From the NCBI GenBank assembly GCA_041390825.1, contig JAWKPF010000008.1, positions 1-64,000 of the forward strand: DNA of 64,000 nt. Direction: 5' to 3'. Made by a program: the position numbers and the translations under genes. This DNA is from Thermomicrobiales bacterium. Lineage in GTDB: Bacteria; Chloroflexota; Chloroflexia; Thermomicrobiales; UBA6265. The notes beneath the pieces are model-generated. The model was given only the letters and a program-made list of their open reading frames with translations, did no database searches and was not told the DNA's origin. This document shows, one piece after another, positions 9,166 to 18,176 of this stretch; within the stretch, counting starts at the first letter, position 1; each line of letters opens with the position of its first letter.

Positions 9166-10308
9166 CTAGATCAGCAAGTTGCATGCCAGGAATCCGTCGT
9201 TGTACCCGCCCATGATGGCGGAGACGCGTTGTTCTCCGTTGCCGTGCGCTTGTTCGTCGTACTCGCCGATGTATTGCGGATCGCCAAGCATCTGGATGGC
9301 AAAGGTGGCCGCTTGCTCGATGTCACCTGGCTCGATCACGCCACGGCCCTCGGCATCGCGCGCCCAGGCGCCGGCCATGCAGTCGGCCATGAGCTCGAGC
9401 TCGATGCTGTAGACATCGTTCCAGGTGGTCGGCTGAGACGTGCGGTTGAGGCCGATGCCGGACTGGACATGATGGGCCCATTCATGGGCGATGACGAACG
9501 CCGCGGCGAAGTAGTAGCCCTGGTCCTTCAGATCGTCGAGTAGCTTCTCGTCCAGGTACATCTTGGTATCGAGTGGGCAATAGAACCCCCAGAAGCCGGT
9601 CGACGCCGGGCCGCACGCGCTCTGCACTGTGTCACCCTCGGCCACGATTACGACACCAGGGGACTGGTAATCGTATTCGGTGTAGCTGATGACATCGCGC
9701 CAGAAGGCATCGAGATCGTTGACCGTGTTGACCAGAAAGTCGCCATCCTGCAGCGGCGTGGTCAGCACCGATCCGGATGTGCCGTTGCCGGTGGTGGCGG
9801 TGTTGGTGTTGCCATACGTGTCGATCGCGGCCTGGACCATCTCGGCCGAATTGCCGAAGAACCAGCCCCAATTGCCATCGGCGTCAGGCGCCAGATAGAT
9901 CGCGTCCTGGACGTAGGCTTGTTGGCCGGTCTGATCGACGATCGGCTGCACGAAGGTGACCTTCGCGGCCGGGCTGTACGTCTTGCCGGTGACGGGCCAG
10001 GTGTATTCGACGATTTCGATGCTGATGACCTGGGGCACACCGGCCTGGGCCTGGGTATAGGCGGCATCGAAGAGCCCAACCACGGCCGAGCGTGGTGCAA
10101 CCTCCTTGGAATCAGGATGCATAAGGTCGTACATCGCATTGAAATCGCGCGACCCAGCGAGATTCAGGATGTTGCGCGCTGCTTCGCCTGCGAGCGCCTG
10201 GTACTGCAGGGTGGACGAGTCCACCGCCGTGGTTTGCGCACGTGCGGGTGCAGCGATTCCCAGCAGCATGATCCCAATGATCAGGATCGACATCAATCGA
10301 TTGCGCAT
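9166..10308 (-). CDS. Exported neutral zinc metallopeptidase
   Basis: 380 residues. A signal peptide (MRNRLMSILIIGIMLLGIAAPARAQ) is followed by a domain of about 120 residues that resembles a nuclear-transport-factor-like fold, then a Thr/Gly linker, then the peptidase. The zinc motif HEWAHHVQSG is near residue 274, and a downstream ELELMADCMAGAWA supplies the third ligand region. This combination is typical of the YpfJ-like neutral zinc metallopeptidase family. It would act outside the membrane. Natural substrates of the family are largely unknown. Confidence 0.82.
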   Translation of the reverse strand: MRNRLMSILIIGIMLLGIAAPARAQTTAVDSSTLQYQALAGEAARNILNLAGSRDFNAMYDLMHPDSKEVAPRSAVVGLFDAAYTQAQAGVPQVISIEIVEYTWPVTGKTYSPAAKVTFVQPIVDQTGQQAYVQDAIYLAPDADGNWGWFFGNSAEMVQAAIDTYGNTNTATTGNGTSGSVLTTPLQDGDFLVNTVNDLDAFWRDVISYTEYDYQSPGVVIVAEGDTVQSACGPASTGFWGFYCPLDTKMYLDEKLLDDLKDQGYYFAAAFVIAHEWAHHVQSGIGLNRTSQPTTWNDVYSIELELMADCMAGAWARDAEGRGVIEPGDIEQAATFAIQMLGDPQYIGEYDEQAHGNGEQRVSAIMGGYNDGFLACNLLI

Positions 10309-10451
10309 TTGGTGTCCTTTTCCGGCCCGATCTGTCCCTGGGGCTTGGGATACTCGTCAATACGGATTCGTTATAGTAATGGTTACCGTAGCACAACACG
10401 CCTGCCCAAGTGGGACACGTTGGTAGTTGTTGCCGAAGGAGGACGATTTTC

Positions 10452-11141
10452 ATGGTTCAAGGACTGTTCGGCGGCGGCGCCGCCGGTGAAGAGGAAAAGG
10501 CGAAGGCGCAGGATTTCATCAAGCGGTACCAGACGGGCAAGCCTGACGAGGGGTACACCGAGGAAGAAGCAATCCAGCAATTGCAAGCGGTGGCCAAGGT
10601 GGCCACTCCAGAGCAGATGCAGGAGGCATTCAAGCAGTCGGTGGCCAACCTGCCCGACGACCAGCGAGCGCAGTTCAACCAGATGCTGCAAGATCGAAAA
10701 GCCGGCACCGGCATGATCGACATCGAGCGGTCGGGTGAGCGCAAGGAAGTCAGCTCGCGTGATTCCGGCGGCGGCGGGGGCGACTCTGTCGGCCTCGATG
10801 ATCTGCTCGGCGGTCTGCTGGGCGGAATGGCTGGTGGCGCGGCAGGCGGTTCCAGCGGCGGCGGGGGCCTTGGCGACATCCTCGGCGGTTTGCTGGGCGG
10901 CGCGAGCGGCAATGCTGGCGCGACCAGTGGCGGTGGATCCGGCAGCGGAGGGCTTGGCGACGTCCTCGGACAGGTTCTTGGGGGAGGCACGGCCGCCGCG
11001 GCGCCGCAGCCGCAGCCGAAGGACGATTCGGGGGGCGGCCTTGGTGACATGCTCGGCGGCTTGCTCAGCAGCCCGATTGGCAAAGCGGTGCTCGCCGGCA
11101 CCGCGGCCTATGCCATGAAGGAAGTGCTCGGCCAGAAGTAG
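10452..11141 (+). CDS. Gly-rich protein with repeated GLGD-LGGLLGG units
   Basis: 229 residues from ATG 10452, preceded by a strong GAAGGAGG. Residues 1-90 are charged and helical (AEEEAIQQLQAVAKVATPEQ region), with no signal peptide. From about residue 105 there are four similar units: LDDLLGGLLGGMAGG, GGGLGDILGGLLGGASG, GGLGDVLGQVLGGG and GGGLGDMLGGLLSS, separated by Gly/Ser linkers. The C-terminus (GKAVLAGTAAYAMKEVLG) resembles a short membrane-active or glycine-zipper helix. I do not recognise a characterised family. It is probably transcribed alone, ending at the stem-loop at 11172. Confidence 0.7.
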   Translation: MVQGLFGGGAAGEEEKAKAQDFIKRYQTGKPDEGYTEEEAIQQLQAVAKVATPEQMQEAFKQSVANLPDDQRAQFNQMLQDRKAGTGMIDIERSGERKEVSSRDSGGGGGDSVGLDDLLGGLLGGMAGGAAGGSSGGGGLGDILGGLLGGASGNAGATSGGGSGSGGLGDVLGQVLGGGTAAAAPQPQPKDDSGGGLGDMLGGLLSSPIGKAVLAGTAAYAMKEVLGQK

Positions 11142-11171
11142 GCCGAATTCATCGCTCAATCGATGCGACCA

Positions 11172-11202
11172 GATGGGCGGGAGCCAAACGGCCCCGCCCA
11201 TC
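11172..11202 (+). terminator. Stem-loop after the Gly-rich gene
   Basis: GATGGGCGGG pairs perfectly with CCCGCCCATC over ten base pairs around an 11-base loop, 30 bases after the stop codon. There is no long T-run, so it is a probable but not certain terminator. The rest of the gap to citrate synthase (11203-11437) shows no gene. Confidence 0.55.
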
Positions 11203-11437
11203 GTTGCATTCTGTGAGTTTTTCCCGCGTTTGCTGTCCCGGAACGAACCCGAAAGTGCTAGGATTTGGTGTTGACAACTGCGGACCCATGCCATCAGCGC
11301 AGCGTCCGCAATCGGGGCATTGCGGCCCCGCATGTAAGCCGGAGCGCGCTTTGCGCACGGTGTTCGCTGACAGGGCGCCAGTTCACCAGCCGCGCTGAAC
11401 CGGTCGCTTCCTGAAGCTTTGAGGAGCGAGACAACAG

Positions 11438-12595
11438 ATGACTGGATCGACCGCGACCCTTACCGAGGCCCCTCTCCCCAAGCCCGAAGGTCTCGAAGGT
11501 GTCGTCGCGGCTTCGACGGCATTGAGCCATGTCTTTGGTGAGGAAGGGCGGCTCGTCTACCGCGGATACGATATCCACGAGTTGGCGAACAATGCCACCT
11601 TCGAAGAAGTTGCCTACCTTCTGTGGGTAGGGCATCTTCCGACCCAGAGCGAGTTGGTCAAGTTTCAGGCCAAGCTGGATGCCAGCCGCATGTTGCCCGA
11701 TGCCGCAATCGAGGTGCTGCGGCAGATGCCGGCCGATGCGCAACCGATGGACGTGTTGCGCACCGGAATCTCGTCGGTTGGGCCTCTGTTGCCGACCGTT
11801 TTCGCAGACACCCCCGATCTCGACCAGGCCATGAGCCTCTCGGCCCTGTTCCCCTCTGTGCTGGCGACCTTCTTCCGGCTGCGCCAGGGGCTGGAGCCGG
11901 TCAAGCCAGTGGCAGGCATGAACTCCGCCCAGAGCTACCTCTACCAACTCTTCGGCACCGAGCCAGATGAGCGCCATTGGAAGCCATTGCAGACCTATCT
12001 CATCCTGCTGGCCGATCACGGCATGAATGCCTCGACCTTCACCGCCCGGGTCATTGCTTCGACACAGTCGGACATCGTTTCGGCGCTGACCGGTGCGATC
12101 GGCGCGCTCAAGGGTCCGTTGCACGGCGGCGCCCCCTCCAAAGTACTGGACATGCTGAATGAGATCGGCACGGCGCAGAATGTGGAGCCGTGGCTGACAG
12201 CGGCGTTCGATCGTGGGGACCGGCTGATGGGCTTCGGACACCGGGTCTACAAGGCTGAGGATCCGCGCGCCGACATCTTGCGCGAGATGGCCCGCACCGC
12301 CAGCGATCCGGACTTCTTCGATCTTTCGCTGGAGACCGAGACCGTGGCTCTGCGCATGTTGAATGAGCGCAAGCCGGGCCGCCGACTCTACACCAACGTC
12401 GAGTTCTACTCGGCGGCGGTGCTGGCCGCGGTTGGACTGCCGGGCGACATGTTCACCCCCACCTTCGCGGTGGCGCGGTCGGTCGGTTGGAGCGCGCATG
12501 TGCTCGAGCAGGTGTCGAACAATCGCCTGATCCGACCACAGTCCGAGTTCGTCGGCGAGCTTGGCAAGAAGTACGTCCCGGTGAACGAACGGTAA
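11438..12595 (+). CDS. gltA: Citrate synthase (or 2-methylcitrate synthase)
   Basis: 385 residues, start ATG 11438 with GAGGAG upstream. It has the short type I/Gram-positive length. Key regions are LVYRGYDIHELA, GPLHGGAPSKV with catalytic His near 228, GFGHRVYKAEDPRA with the second His near 267, and NVEFYSAAVLAAVGLP near the C-terminus. It condenses acetyl-CoA with oxaloacetate at the entry of the TCA cycle in the cytoplasm. Sequences of this subgroup often act on propionyl-CoA as well; no prp genes are near, so citrate synthase is the better call. It is a single-gene unit with its own terminator. Confidence 0.92.
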   Translation: MTGSTATLTEAPLPKPEGLEGVVAASTALSHVFGEEGRLVYRGYDIHELANNATFEEVAYLLWVGHLPTQSELVKFQAKLDASRMLPDAAIEVLRQMPADAQPMDVLRTGISSVGPLLPTVFADTPDLDQAMSLSALFPSVLATFFRLRQGLEPVKPVAGMNSAQSYLYQLFGTEPDERHWKPLQTYLILLADHGMNASTFTARVIASTQSDIVSALTGAIGALKGPLHGGAPSKVLDMLNEIGTAQNVEPWLTAAFDRGDRLMGFGHRVYKAEDPRADILREMARTASDPDFFDLSLETETVALRMLNERKPGRRLYTNVEFYSAAVLAAVGLPGDMFTPTFAVARSVGWSAHVLEQVSNNRLIRPQSEFVGELGKKYVPVNER

Positions 12596-12628
12596 CCTCA
12601 GCGACGTTGACAACCGCATGAATCACGG

Positions 12629-12652
12629 CGGCCGGGGCACCTGCCCCGGCCG
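12629..12652 (+). terminator. Intrinsic terminator of citrate synthase
   Basis: CGGCCGGGGCA pairs with TGCCCCGGCCG around a very short loop, followed by TTTTCGTTT. It lies 33 bases after the stop codon. Confidence 0.75.
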
Positions 12653-12725
12653 TTTTCGTTTCGCTGGAGGTGTCGTCGTTGCCAGGACGTTGCTCGCACG
12701 CAGCTGGGCGCTTGATCAGAGCTGG

Positions 12726-13853
12726 TCAGGCGCTCTCGTTCGCGCGGAGCTTTGCGATCACGATCCAGTCGTTCTCGTAGAGCACGTCGTGTTCGGCTCG
12801 GAGCAGCCCGCAAAGCTCACCCAGGTTGGTGCCGCTCCAGGTCCGTGGTCCTTGCACCGCCATGTAGTCGATGCCGTTGGCGCTGGTTTCATCGATGAAG
12901 GTACGGAAGTCTGTCTCTGTCCGATCTGGGGAGCGAATCGCGTCCGGAGGTCGATAGACCGGCCGGGCGGGACGGAGATCCTCCCGGTCGTACAACGGAC
13001 CGCCGACCAACGCCAGCGGAGCGTTCTTGGGCAACAGCTTGCCGATGCGGGCTTCGGCGTTCGCAATCTCGTTCAGCCGCTGATAGAAGGTGTTCTTGCG
13101 TCGCCAGCGCGCAATCGATACCTGCTCTCCCTGTTCCGTCAGGTATGCGTGCAGATGAGTGGCGCGCAGCTCCCAGTCTTTGCGGCGTCTCCCGGCGCCA
13201 AAGTTGGACGAGACATTGCTGCCATGAACGCGGTAACGGGTTAGCGGCTCATCGACCGAGCGGAAGGATCCAAAGAAGGGGGAGAACGCGAAAAGGTACG
13301 CATCGACGATGTTCCGGAAATCAGATTCAGGAACGGGCATGACCTGTTCGAGGAATGATTTGCGCCAGAAGTTTCCCGATTGCGCTGGCGTGTAGTGGCT
13401 GGCCGGTCCGACTTTGAGCGCATTGGCTCGGAAGTTGCCATCGGGGAGGTGACTGAACCTGATCTCTCCGGTTGGCGCGCCATTCCGGTCGATGATGGTA
13501 AACGGCCAGCAGACTTTGATGACATCGGGATCGGAGAACGCGCCGATCGTCTTTTCGATGGCTGTTGGTTCGAGAATGTCGTCTGAATCGAGCAGGATGA
13601 CGGTTTCACCGGTCAGGAGCGGAAACCCCAGGTTCGTCCCGGACGCCTGACCGCCGTTTTCTTTGAAGACCGGTGTGATCGCATCGCCGTAGGTTTGCAT
13701 GATCAGCGCCGATTCATCGGTCGAGCCATCGTCCACCACGACGACTTGCACGTTCGGCCAGGTTTGTCCAAGAGCGCTGTCGATCGCTTCGGCCAGGTAA
13801 CGGCCATAGTTGTAGTTGACGATCAGAATCGAGGCGGTGGTGGGGGCGTGCAT
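12726..13853 (-). CDS. Family 2 glycosyltransferase
   Basis: 375 residues. The N-terminus shows the GT-A fold of family 2: SILIVNYNYGRYL, VVVVDDGSTDES with DDGSTD at 41-46, a nucleotide-binding GGQASGTNLGF, and VILLDSDD with the DXD motif at 89-92. The C-terminal 150 residues have no membrane helices. It would transfer a sugar from a nucleotide sugar to a cell-surface or secreted acceptor. Its start codon lies 31 bases inside the upstream LLM gene, so the two are translationally coupled in an operon with the K+ channel. Confidence 0.85.
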   Translation of the reverse strand: MHAPTTASILIVNYNYGRYLAEAIDSALGQTWPNVQVVVVDDGSTDESALIMQTYGDAITPVFKENGGQASGTNLGFPLLTGETVILLDSDDILEPTAIEKTIGAFSDPDVIKVCWPFTIIDRNGAPTGEIRFSHLPDGNFRANALKVGPASHYTPAQSGNFWRKSFLEQVMPVPESDFRNIVDAYLFAFSPFFGSFRSVDEPLTRYRVHGSNVSSNFGAGRRRKDWELRATHLHAYLTEQGEQVSIARWRRKNTFYQRLNEIANAEARIGKLLPKNAPLALVGGPLYDREDLRPARPVYRPPDAIRSPDRTETDFRTFIDETSANGIDYMAVQGPRTWSGTNLGELCGLLRAEHDVLYENDWIVIAKLRANESA

Positions 13854-14830
13854 GTTTCGACAACCTTGGGCATGACCTCGGTGGCGAGCAACTCGATCGT
13901 GTCGTCGTCGGTGCCGAGAATATTGGCGATGAAGTATTGATATCCAAGCGCGGCCTGGGCCTGGTAGAAGGCGACGGCGCGGTCCGGTGTGACGGCCAGC
14001 ATGGCATCACCCCAGGAAGCGACGGTTTCCGCTGGCCAGGCGGAGAGCTTCTGCTCGATTTCCCGTTCGGAGCGTCCAAGCACCAGCGGCATGGTGAACT
14101 GGCTGCGCAGAACCGCCTCAGCGGGACGGCCGAACTGCTCGCAATAGGTCGCCAGCACCGCGAACTTGCGGCGAATGTCCTCGTCCGAGACTGCCATGCC
14201 AATCGAGCCGTGCGCGCCCATGTTGGACGCATCCGCGTACTGGGCGACCTGGCGCAGGGTGACTTTCTCGCCACCGCCAGCCAGCAGGATCGGCACCCGT
14301 GGTTGCTGCACCGGCGGGAGAAAGGTTCCCGGAGAGTCCACCGACCATTGCTGGCCGTCGAACTTGAACGGCTCGCCGCTGAAGAGTCCGCGCACGATGG
14401 CGATCGTCTCGTCCATTCCCTGGAGCCGCTCGGCGACCGGTGGGAATGGAATGCCCATCTCGTGGAACTCGTTCTTGACATGCCCGATACCAAGCCCCAG
14501 CACGAGCCGGCCATTGGAGAGCCGGTCGACATCGGCGGCCTGGCGCGCCAGCAGGTAGGGCGAACGGTAATAGATGCAATCGACCGCCAGTCCGAGCCGG
14601 ATCGTGCTCGTGACCGCGGCGAGTGCGCTGAGGGCGGTCCAGCAATCGGCATTCGCGCCCGGGTGGTCGTAGCTGAAATAGCCATCGAACCCGGCAGACT
14701 CCATCTGCTGCACGAGCGAAAGAAAGTGCCGCCAATCGGGCGGTTGTGGGTAGATGCTGACGCCGAAGCGGACGGCGTCGATTCCCTCCGCGACCCAGGG
14801 ATGGATGTCACGCGGGGTGAGATCGATCAT
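13823..14830 (-). CDS. LLM-class flavin-dependent oxidoreductase
   Basis: 335 residues. It has the luciferase-like TIM-barrel signature: FGVSIYPQPPDW, MESAGFDGYFSYDHPG, RIRL-like TIRLGLAVDCIYYRSP, RLSNGRLVLGLGIGH, and VPILLAGGGEKVTLRQVAQYAD. Members use F420 or FMN to oxidise or reduce diverse organic molecules. Its start overlaps the stop of the K+ channel gene by four bases (ATGA), and its 3' end overlaps the glycosyltransferase start, so it is the middle gene of a three-gene operon. The C-terminus has a run of five prolines. Confidence 0.83.
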   Translation of the reverse strand: MIDLTPRDIHPWVAEGIDAVRFGVSIYPQPPDWRHFLSLVQQMESAGFDGYFSYDHPGANADCWTALSALAAVTSTIRLGLAVDCIYYRSPYLLARQAADVDRLSNGRLVLGLGIGHVKNEFHEMGIPFPPVAERLQGMDETIAIVRGLFSGEPFKFDGQQWSVDSPGTFLPPVQQPRVPILLAGGGEKVTLRQVAQYADASNMGAHGSIGMAVSDEDIRRKFAVLATYCEQFGRPAEAVLRSQFTMPLVLGRSEREIEQKLSAWPAETVASWGDAMLAVTPDRAVAFYQAQAALGYQYFIANILGTDDDTIELLATEVMPKVVETCTPPPPPRF

Positions 14831-15867
14831 GCATGCTCTCCATTTGATTCCATTCGGCGGGTGACGGAATCCTGGACGGTGAGTTTGTAGTAGACGATGA
14901 CATCACCGGGCTCCAGCAGTAGATCATCCAGCCCATCGCAGATGAAATCGGGTGGGCGGGAGACGCCCATCACCAGCACATCGCGAAAGCCGGGGAGATC
15001 CCTGATTTTTTCGCCAGCTTCTTTCGCGGTGACGTTACGCACCTGCCGATCGGTCCATCCCTTGCCGAGCACATGTTCCACATACCAGGGAACGGATTGT
15101 GTCTCAGCAGCCGCGGCCATCAATCGTCCTCCCATCACCGCCGGCGCGATCACACGATCGGCTCCGGCCTGGTAGAGGAGTTTCAGGTTCTCCTCTTCCA
15201 TGCCGGCGACGACCAGATTGACGTCGGGCTCGATATCGTTGACGGTGAGGCAGATGAGCACCGCGGTGTCGTCTCGCCCCGGGGCAACCAACACCGACTC
15301 CGCTTTGTGGACACCGGCGCGGCGCAAGGTCTCCTCCTCGGTGGCATCGCCAAAGAACGCGCTGAAACCGTCCGAAAGCGCGCGGTCCACCGATTCACGC
15401 ATGCGGTCGATGACCACGATGTCACTCTTCGGTTTGCCCTGTGAGATGAGCGTAGAGGCCGCGGCGCGACCCGTGGTGCCGTAACCGCAGATGATGGTGT
15501 GCTTTTCGACCCGCTTGTTCAGTTCGCTCACGTCGCGCTCCTCTGTCCGGCGCATCAGGAAAACAGAAATCTCGTAGGCAAAGCCAAAGAAAAGAACGAG
15601 GAAGATGAGACGAACCGGCGTGAGAAAGATGGTGTTGAACAATCGCGCCTGTGCCGAGACCGGCACAATGTCGCCGTAGCCGACGGTCGTGAGCGACGTG
15701 GCAGCGTAGTAGACGGAATCGAGCAGCGAGAGCGTCTCGCCCGGATGCGAATTGTCGACGAAGCCATCTCGCTCCACATAGACCGACAACGTGACGATCA
15801 AAATGGTGAGTGCCGCCAGGCCCAGTCGGATGCCCAGGCGCCGCTGCAGCGATGTCTGGGGCCGCAT
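14827..15867 (-). CDS. Two-transmembrane K+ channel with RCK (TrkA) domain
   Basis: 346 residues from ATG 15867; open sequence upstream is not used because it overlaps the divergent flavoprotein gene. TM1 covers about residues 11-30, the pore helix and filter TVGYGD lie at 61-66, and TM2 covers about 77-104. A Rossmann RCK domain follows (TIICGYGTTGRAA near 125, then VVIDRM), and a TrkA-C domain closes the protein (GFRDVLVMG to EPGDVIVYYK). Such channels are tetrameric and gated by ligands such as Ca2+, ATP or ADP bound to the RCK ring. It heads the operon with the LLM enzyme and glycosyltransferase. Confidence 0.88.
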   Translation of the reverse strand: MRPQTSLQRRLGIRLGLAALTILIVTLSVYVERDGFVDNSHPGETLSLLDSVYYAATSLTTVGYGDIVPVSAQARLFNTIFLTPVRLIFLVLFFGFAYEISVFLMRRTEERDVSELNKRVEKHTIICGYGTTGRAAASTLISQGKPKSDIVVIDRMRESVDRALSDGFSAFFGDATEEETLRRAGVHKAESVLVAPGRDDTAVLICLTVNDIEPDVNLVVAGMEEENLKLLYQAGADRVIAPAVMGGRLMAAAAETQSVPWYVEHVLGKGWTDRQVRNVTAKEAGEKIRDLPGFRDVLVMGVSRPPDFICDGLDDLLLEPGDVIVYYKLTVQDSVTRRMESNGEHA

Positions 15868-16096
15868 GAGCGTGCCACCGTGCCGGAGGGTCGTCCTGGC
15901 AGGGAGATGATCTTGTTTCTGGCTGCTACCGGAAATGATGTCTGATGCCTGCACGGAATCTCGCGCTCCACGGTTCGAGTGTCGAGCAGGATAATACCCA
16001 ACAAGCAAAGGTTTCCCGTGATGCGAAGTTGGTGGCTGTGGTCGAAGGTTGTACGAAACGGATAAAACGATTCCCACAGTGGAGACAGAGCTGCCA

Positions 16097-17266
16097 ATGA
16101 TGGCCCACGAGTTGCCGGACAAGAGTGAGCTGCTCGTGGTGGGTGCTGGGCCGTATGGTCTTGGCATTGCCGCCTACGCCAGGACGCTTGGGCTCGACCC
16201 TTTGCTGGTGGGATCCTCGATGGCGTTCTGGCGGGAGGAGATGCCGCATGGCATGTTCTTGCGCTCGTCCTGGGACTGGCACTACGACCCAAACTGCGTT
16301 TTCACCATCGAAGCCTGGATGCGGGAGACCGGGCGAACCAAAGAATCACTCGATCCATTTCCCCTGGCGGACTATCTCGAATTTGCCGTCTGGTTCGAAC
16401 AGGTGGCCGGTTTGCGGCCGGTCGATTTGGCGATTCAGCGTATCGACACGCGGCCGGACGGAACCTTCGATGCGGTCTTTGCCAATGGCTTCACAGTCAA
16501 TGCGGCGAGCGTGGTGCTCGCGCTCGGGTTCGCGCATTTTGCCTATGTGCCGGACGAGCTGCGAGTAGTGCTTCCCGCCCACAATGTGCAACACACAGCG
16601 CACTACGTCGATTTCTCGGATGCGCCGGGCACGCGCTACGCGATCATCGGGGGGCGGCAGAGCGCCTATGAGTGGACGGCGTTGCTGCATGAGGCGGGAG
16701 CGGCCTCGGTCGATGTGATTCATCGGCACCGCACGCCGCGGTTCGCTCCCGCTGACTGGAGCTGGACGGCGCCGGTGGTGGAGCGGATCGCCACCCACCC
16801 GCAGTGGTTCCGGGAACTGGACGACGCGCAGAAGCGCAAGGTTGCGTTCCGGCTCTGGCTCGAAGGGCGCAGCAAACTGGAGCCCTGGCTGGCCCCGCGA
16901 CTGGCGCATCCGACGATACGCAGCCGGCCTGGCCGGACGGTCGCCGGTTCGAGCGATGAGGCAGACGGGGCGATCTCGCTCACACTCGACAATGGCGACA
17001 CGCTCGAGGTGGACAAGGTGGTGCTTGCCACCGGCTATCGCACCAATATCGCCAACGTGCCGATGCTCGCCGCGGGTAACCTGCTGGAGCAGATCGAAGC
17101 CGTGAATGGCGCGCCGGTGCTCGACTCGACCTTTCAGACGTCGGTCCCCGGGCTCTATGCCACCTCGATGATGGCAACGCGTGATTTCGGACCGCTCTTT
17201 GCGTTTACAGTGGCGGTCCGCGCCTCGTCGCGCGTCGTGGGTGACGCGATTCTCAGCCGCCGGTGA
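16097..17266 (+). CDS. FAD/NAD(P)-binding monooxygenase-like flavoprotein
   Basis: 389 residues from ATG 16097, with GGAG about 12 bases upstream; an in-frame ATG at 16049 is possible. A dinucleotide motif VVGAGPYGLGIA lies near residue 15, then FWREEMPHGMFLRSSW, ALGFAHF, and a second nucleotide region YAIIGGRQSAYEWTALL; the FAD motif VVLATGYRTN is near the C-terminus. This is the pattern of flavin N- or Baeyer-Villiger-type monooxygenases (SidA/IucD-like). Substrate unknown. The last four bases overlap the GTG of the first DMT exporter, so the flavoprotein may make a product that the exporters carry. Confidence 0.75.
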   Translation: MMAHELPDKSELLVVGAGPYGLGIAAYARTLGLDPLLVGSSMAFWREEMPHGMFLRSSWDWHYDPNCVFTIEAWMRETGRTKESLDPFPLADYLEFAVWFEQVAGLRPVDLAIQRIDTRPDGTFDAVFANGFTVNAASVVLALGFAHFAYVPDELRVVLPAHNVQHTAHYVDFSDAPGTRYAIIGGRQSAYEWTALLHEAGAASVDVIHRHRTPRFAPADWSWTAPVVERIATHPQWFRELDDAQKRKVAFRLWLEGRSKLEPWLAPRLAHPTIRSRPGRTVAGSSDEADGAISLTLDNGDTLEVDKVVLATGYRTNIANVPMLAAGNLLEQIEAVNGAPVLDSTFQTSVPGLYATSMMATRDFGPLFAFTVAVRASSRVVGDAILSRR

Positions 17267-18171
17267 GCGCGACAGACGACGGGGCGTCGCCCACTGGCGG
17301 ACGGCTGTCGATCGCGCGCGCCATCAACCCAACGGCCTTCGTCACGGTGTTGATCTGGAGCGCGGTCGCGCCATTCACGAAGTACGCGCTGGCCGACTTT
17401 CCCACCCTGGTCTTCATGACGCTGCGCATGGTGATTGCGGTGGTGGCGGTCTTTCTCTATCTGGCGCTCCGGCGACGCGCGGTGACGATCGACCGGGACG
17501 ACGTATCGAAATTCCTCTTTGCTGGCATTGTGCTCTTCGGGTGCTCGACCCTCCTGTTCACCGAAGGGTTGGCCCGCACCACCGTTGCGCACATGATCAT
17601 TCTGGCGTCCACCGGGCCATTGATCGCGGCGGTCTGGCGAGGTGTGGTGCATCGGGAGCTCCCGGATCGGCGCTCATTGCTGGCAATGGCAATCGGTTTC
17701 TGCGGTGTGCTGATCGTGGTGGGGGACGCCTCGGCGGCGGACGGCGCGTCGGTCGCAGGGGACGTGATGGGCCTGGCCTCGGCTGCGCTCTGGGTCGGGA
17801 TGACGATCTATCCGCAGCCGCTCGTGCGCAAGTACGGGCCGCTGCGCTCGACCGGCTGGATCATCCTCGCGTCATTGGTGTTGATCGTGCCGTTGAGTCT
17901 TCCGTCCTGGGGTGGTGTCATCGACGACACGCCGTCCGGTTTTGCCTGGGGCGCGCTCGTCTATGCCGCCATGGGGACGTTGATCGGCAACACGCTGTGG
18001 CAAGCTGCCGTGCAGCAGATCGGTCCGGCGCGCACACTGATCTATCTCTACCTGCAACCGTTTCTGGCGTTGTTGATCGCGGCGATCATTCTTGGCGACC
18101 GCCTGACTCCATTGCAGGCGATTGGCGGGCTGCTGGCGATTGGCGGCGTCATGCTCGTGCGGAAACGATAG
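17263..18171 (+). CDS. DMT (EamA) family transporter, first of a tandem pair
   Basis: 302 residues, GTG start overlapping the preceding TGA (GTGA). Ten hydrophobic segments form two five-helix EamA halves, ending in the usual basic tail LVRKR. Motifs near the C-terminus include GNTLWQAAVQQIGPARTLIY and YLQPFLALLIAA. Members export amino acids, nucleobases or other metabolites by proton exchange, or import them. The next gene is a close paralogue six bases downstream. Confidence 0.83.
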   Translation: MSATDDGASPTGGRLSIARAINPTAFVTVLIWSAVAPFTKYALADFPTLVFMTLRMVIAVVAVFLYLALRRRAVTIDRDDVSKFLFAGIVLFGCSTLLFTEGLARTTVAHMIILASTGPLIAAVWRGVVHRELPDRRSLLAMAIGFCGVLIVVGDASAADGASVAGDVMGLASAALWVGMTIYPQPLVRKYGPLRSTGWIILASLVLIVPLSLPSWGGVIDDTPSGFAWGALVYAAMGTLIGNTLWQAAVQQIGPARTLIYLYLQPFLALLIAAIILGDRLTPLQAIGGLLAIGGVMLVRKR

Positions 18172-18176
18172 GCGTC

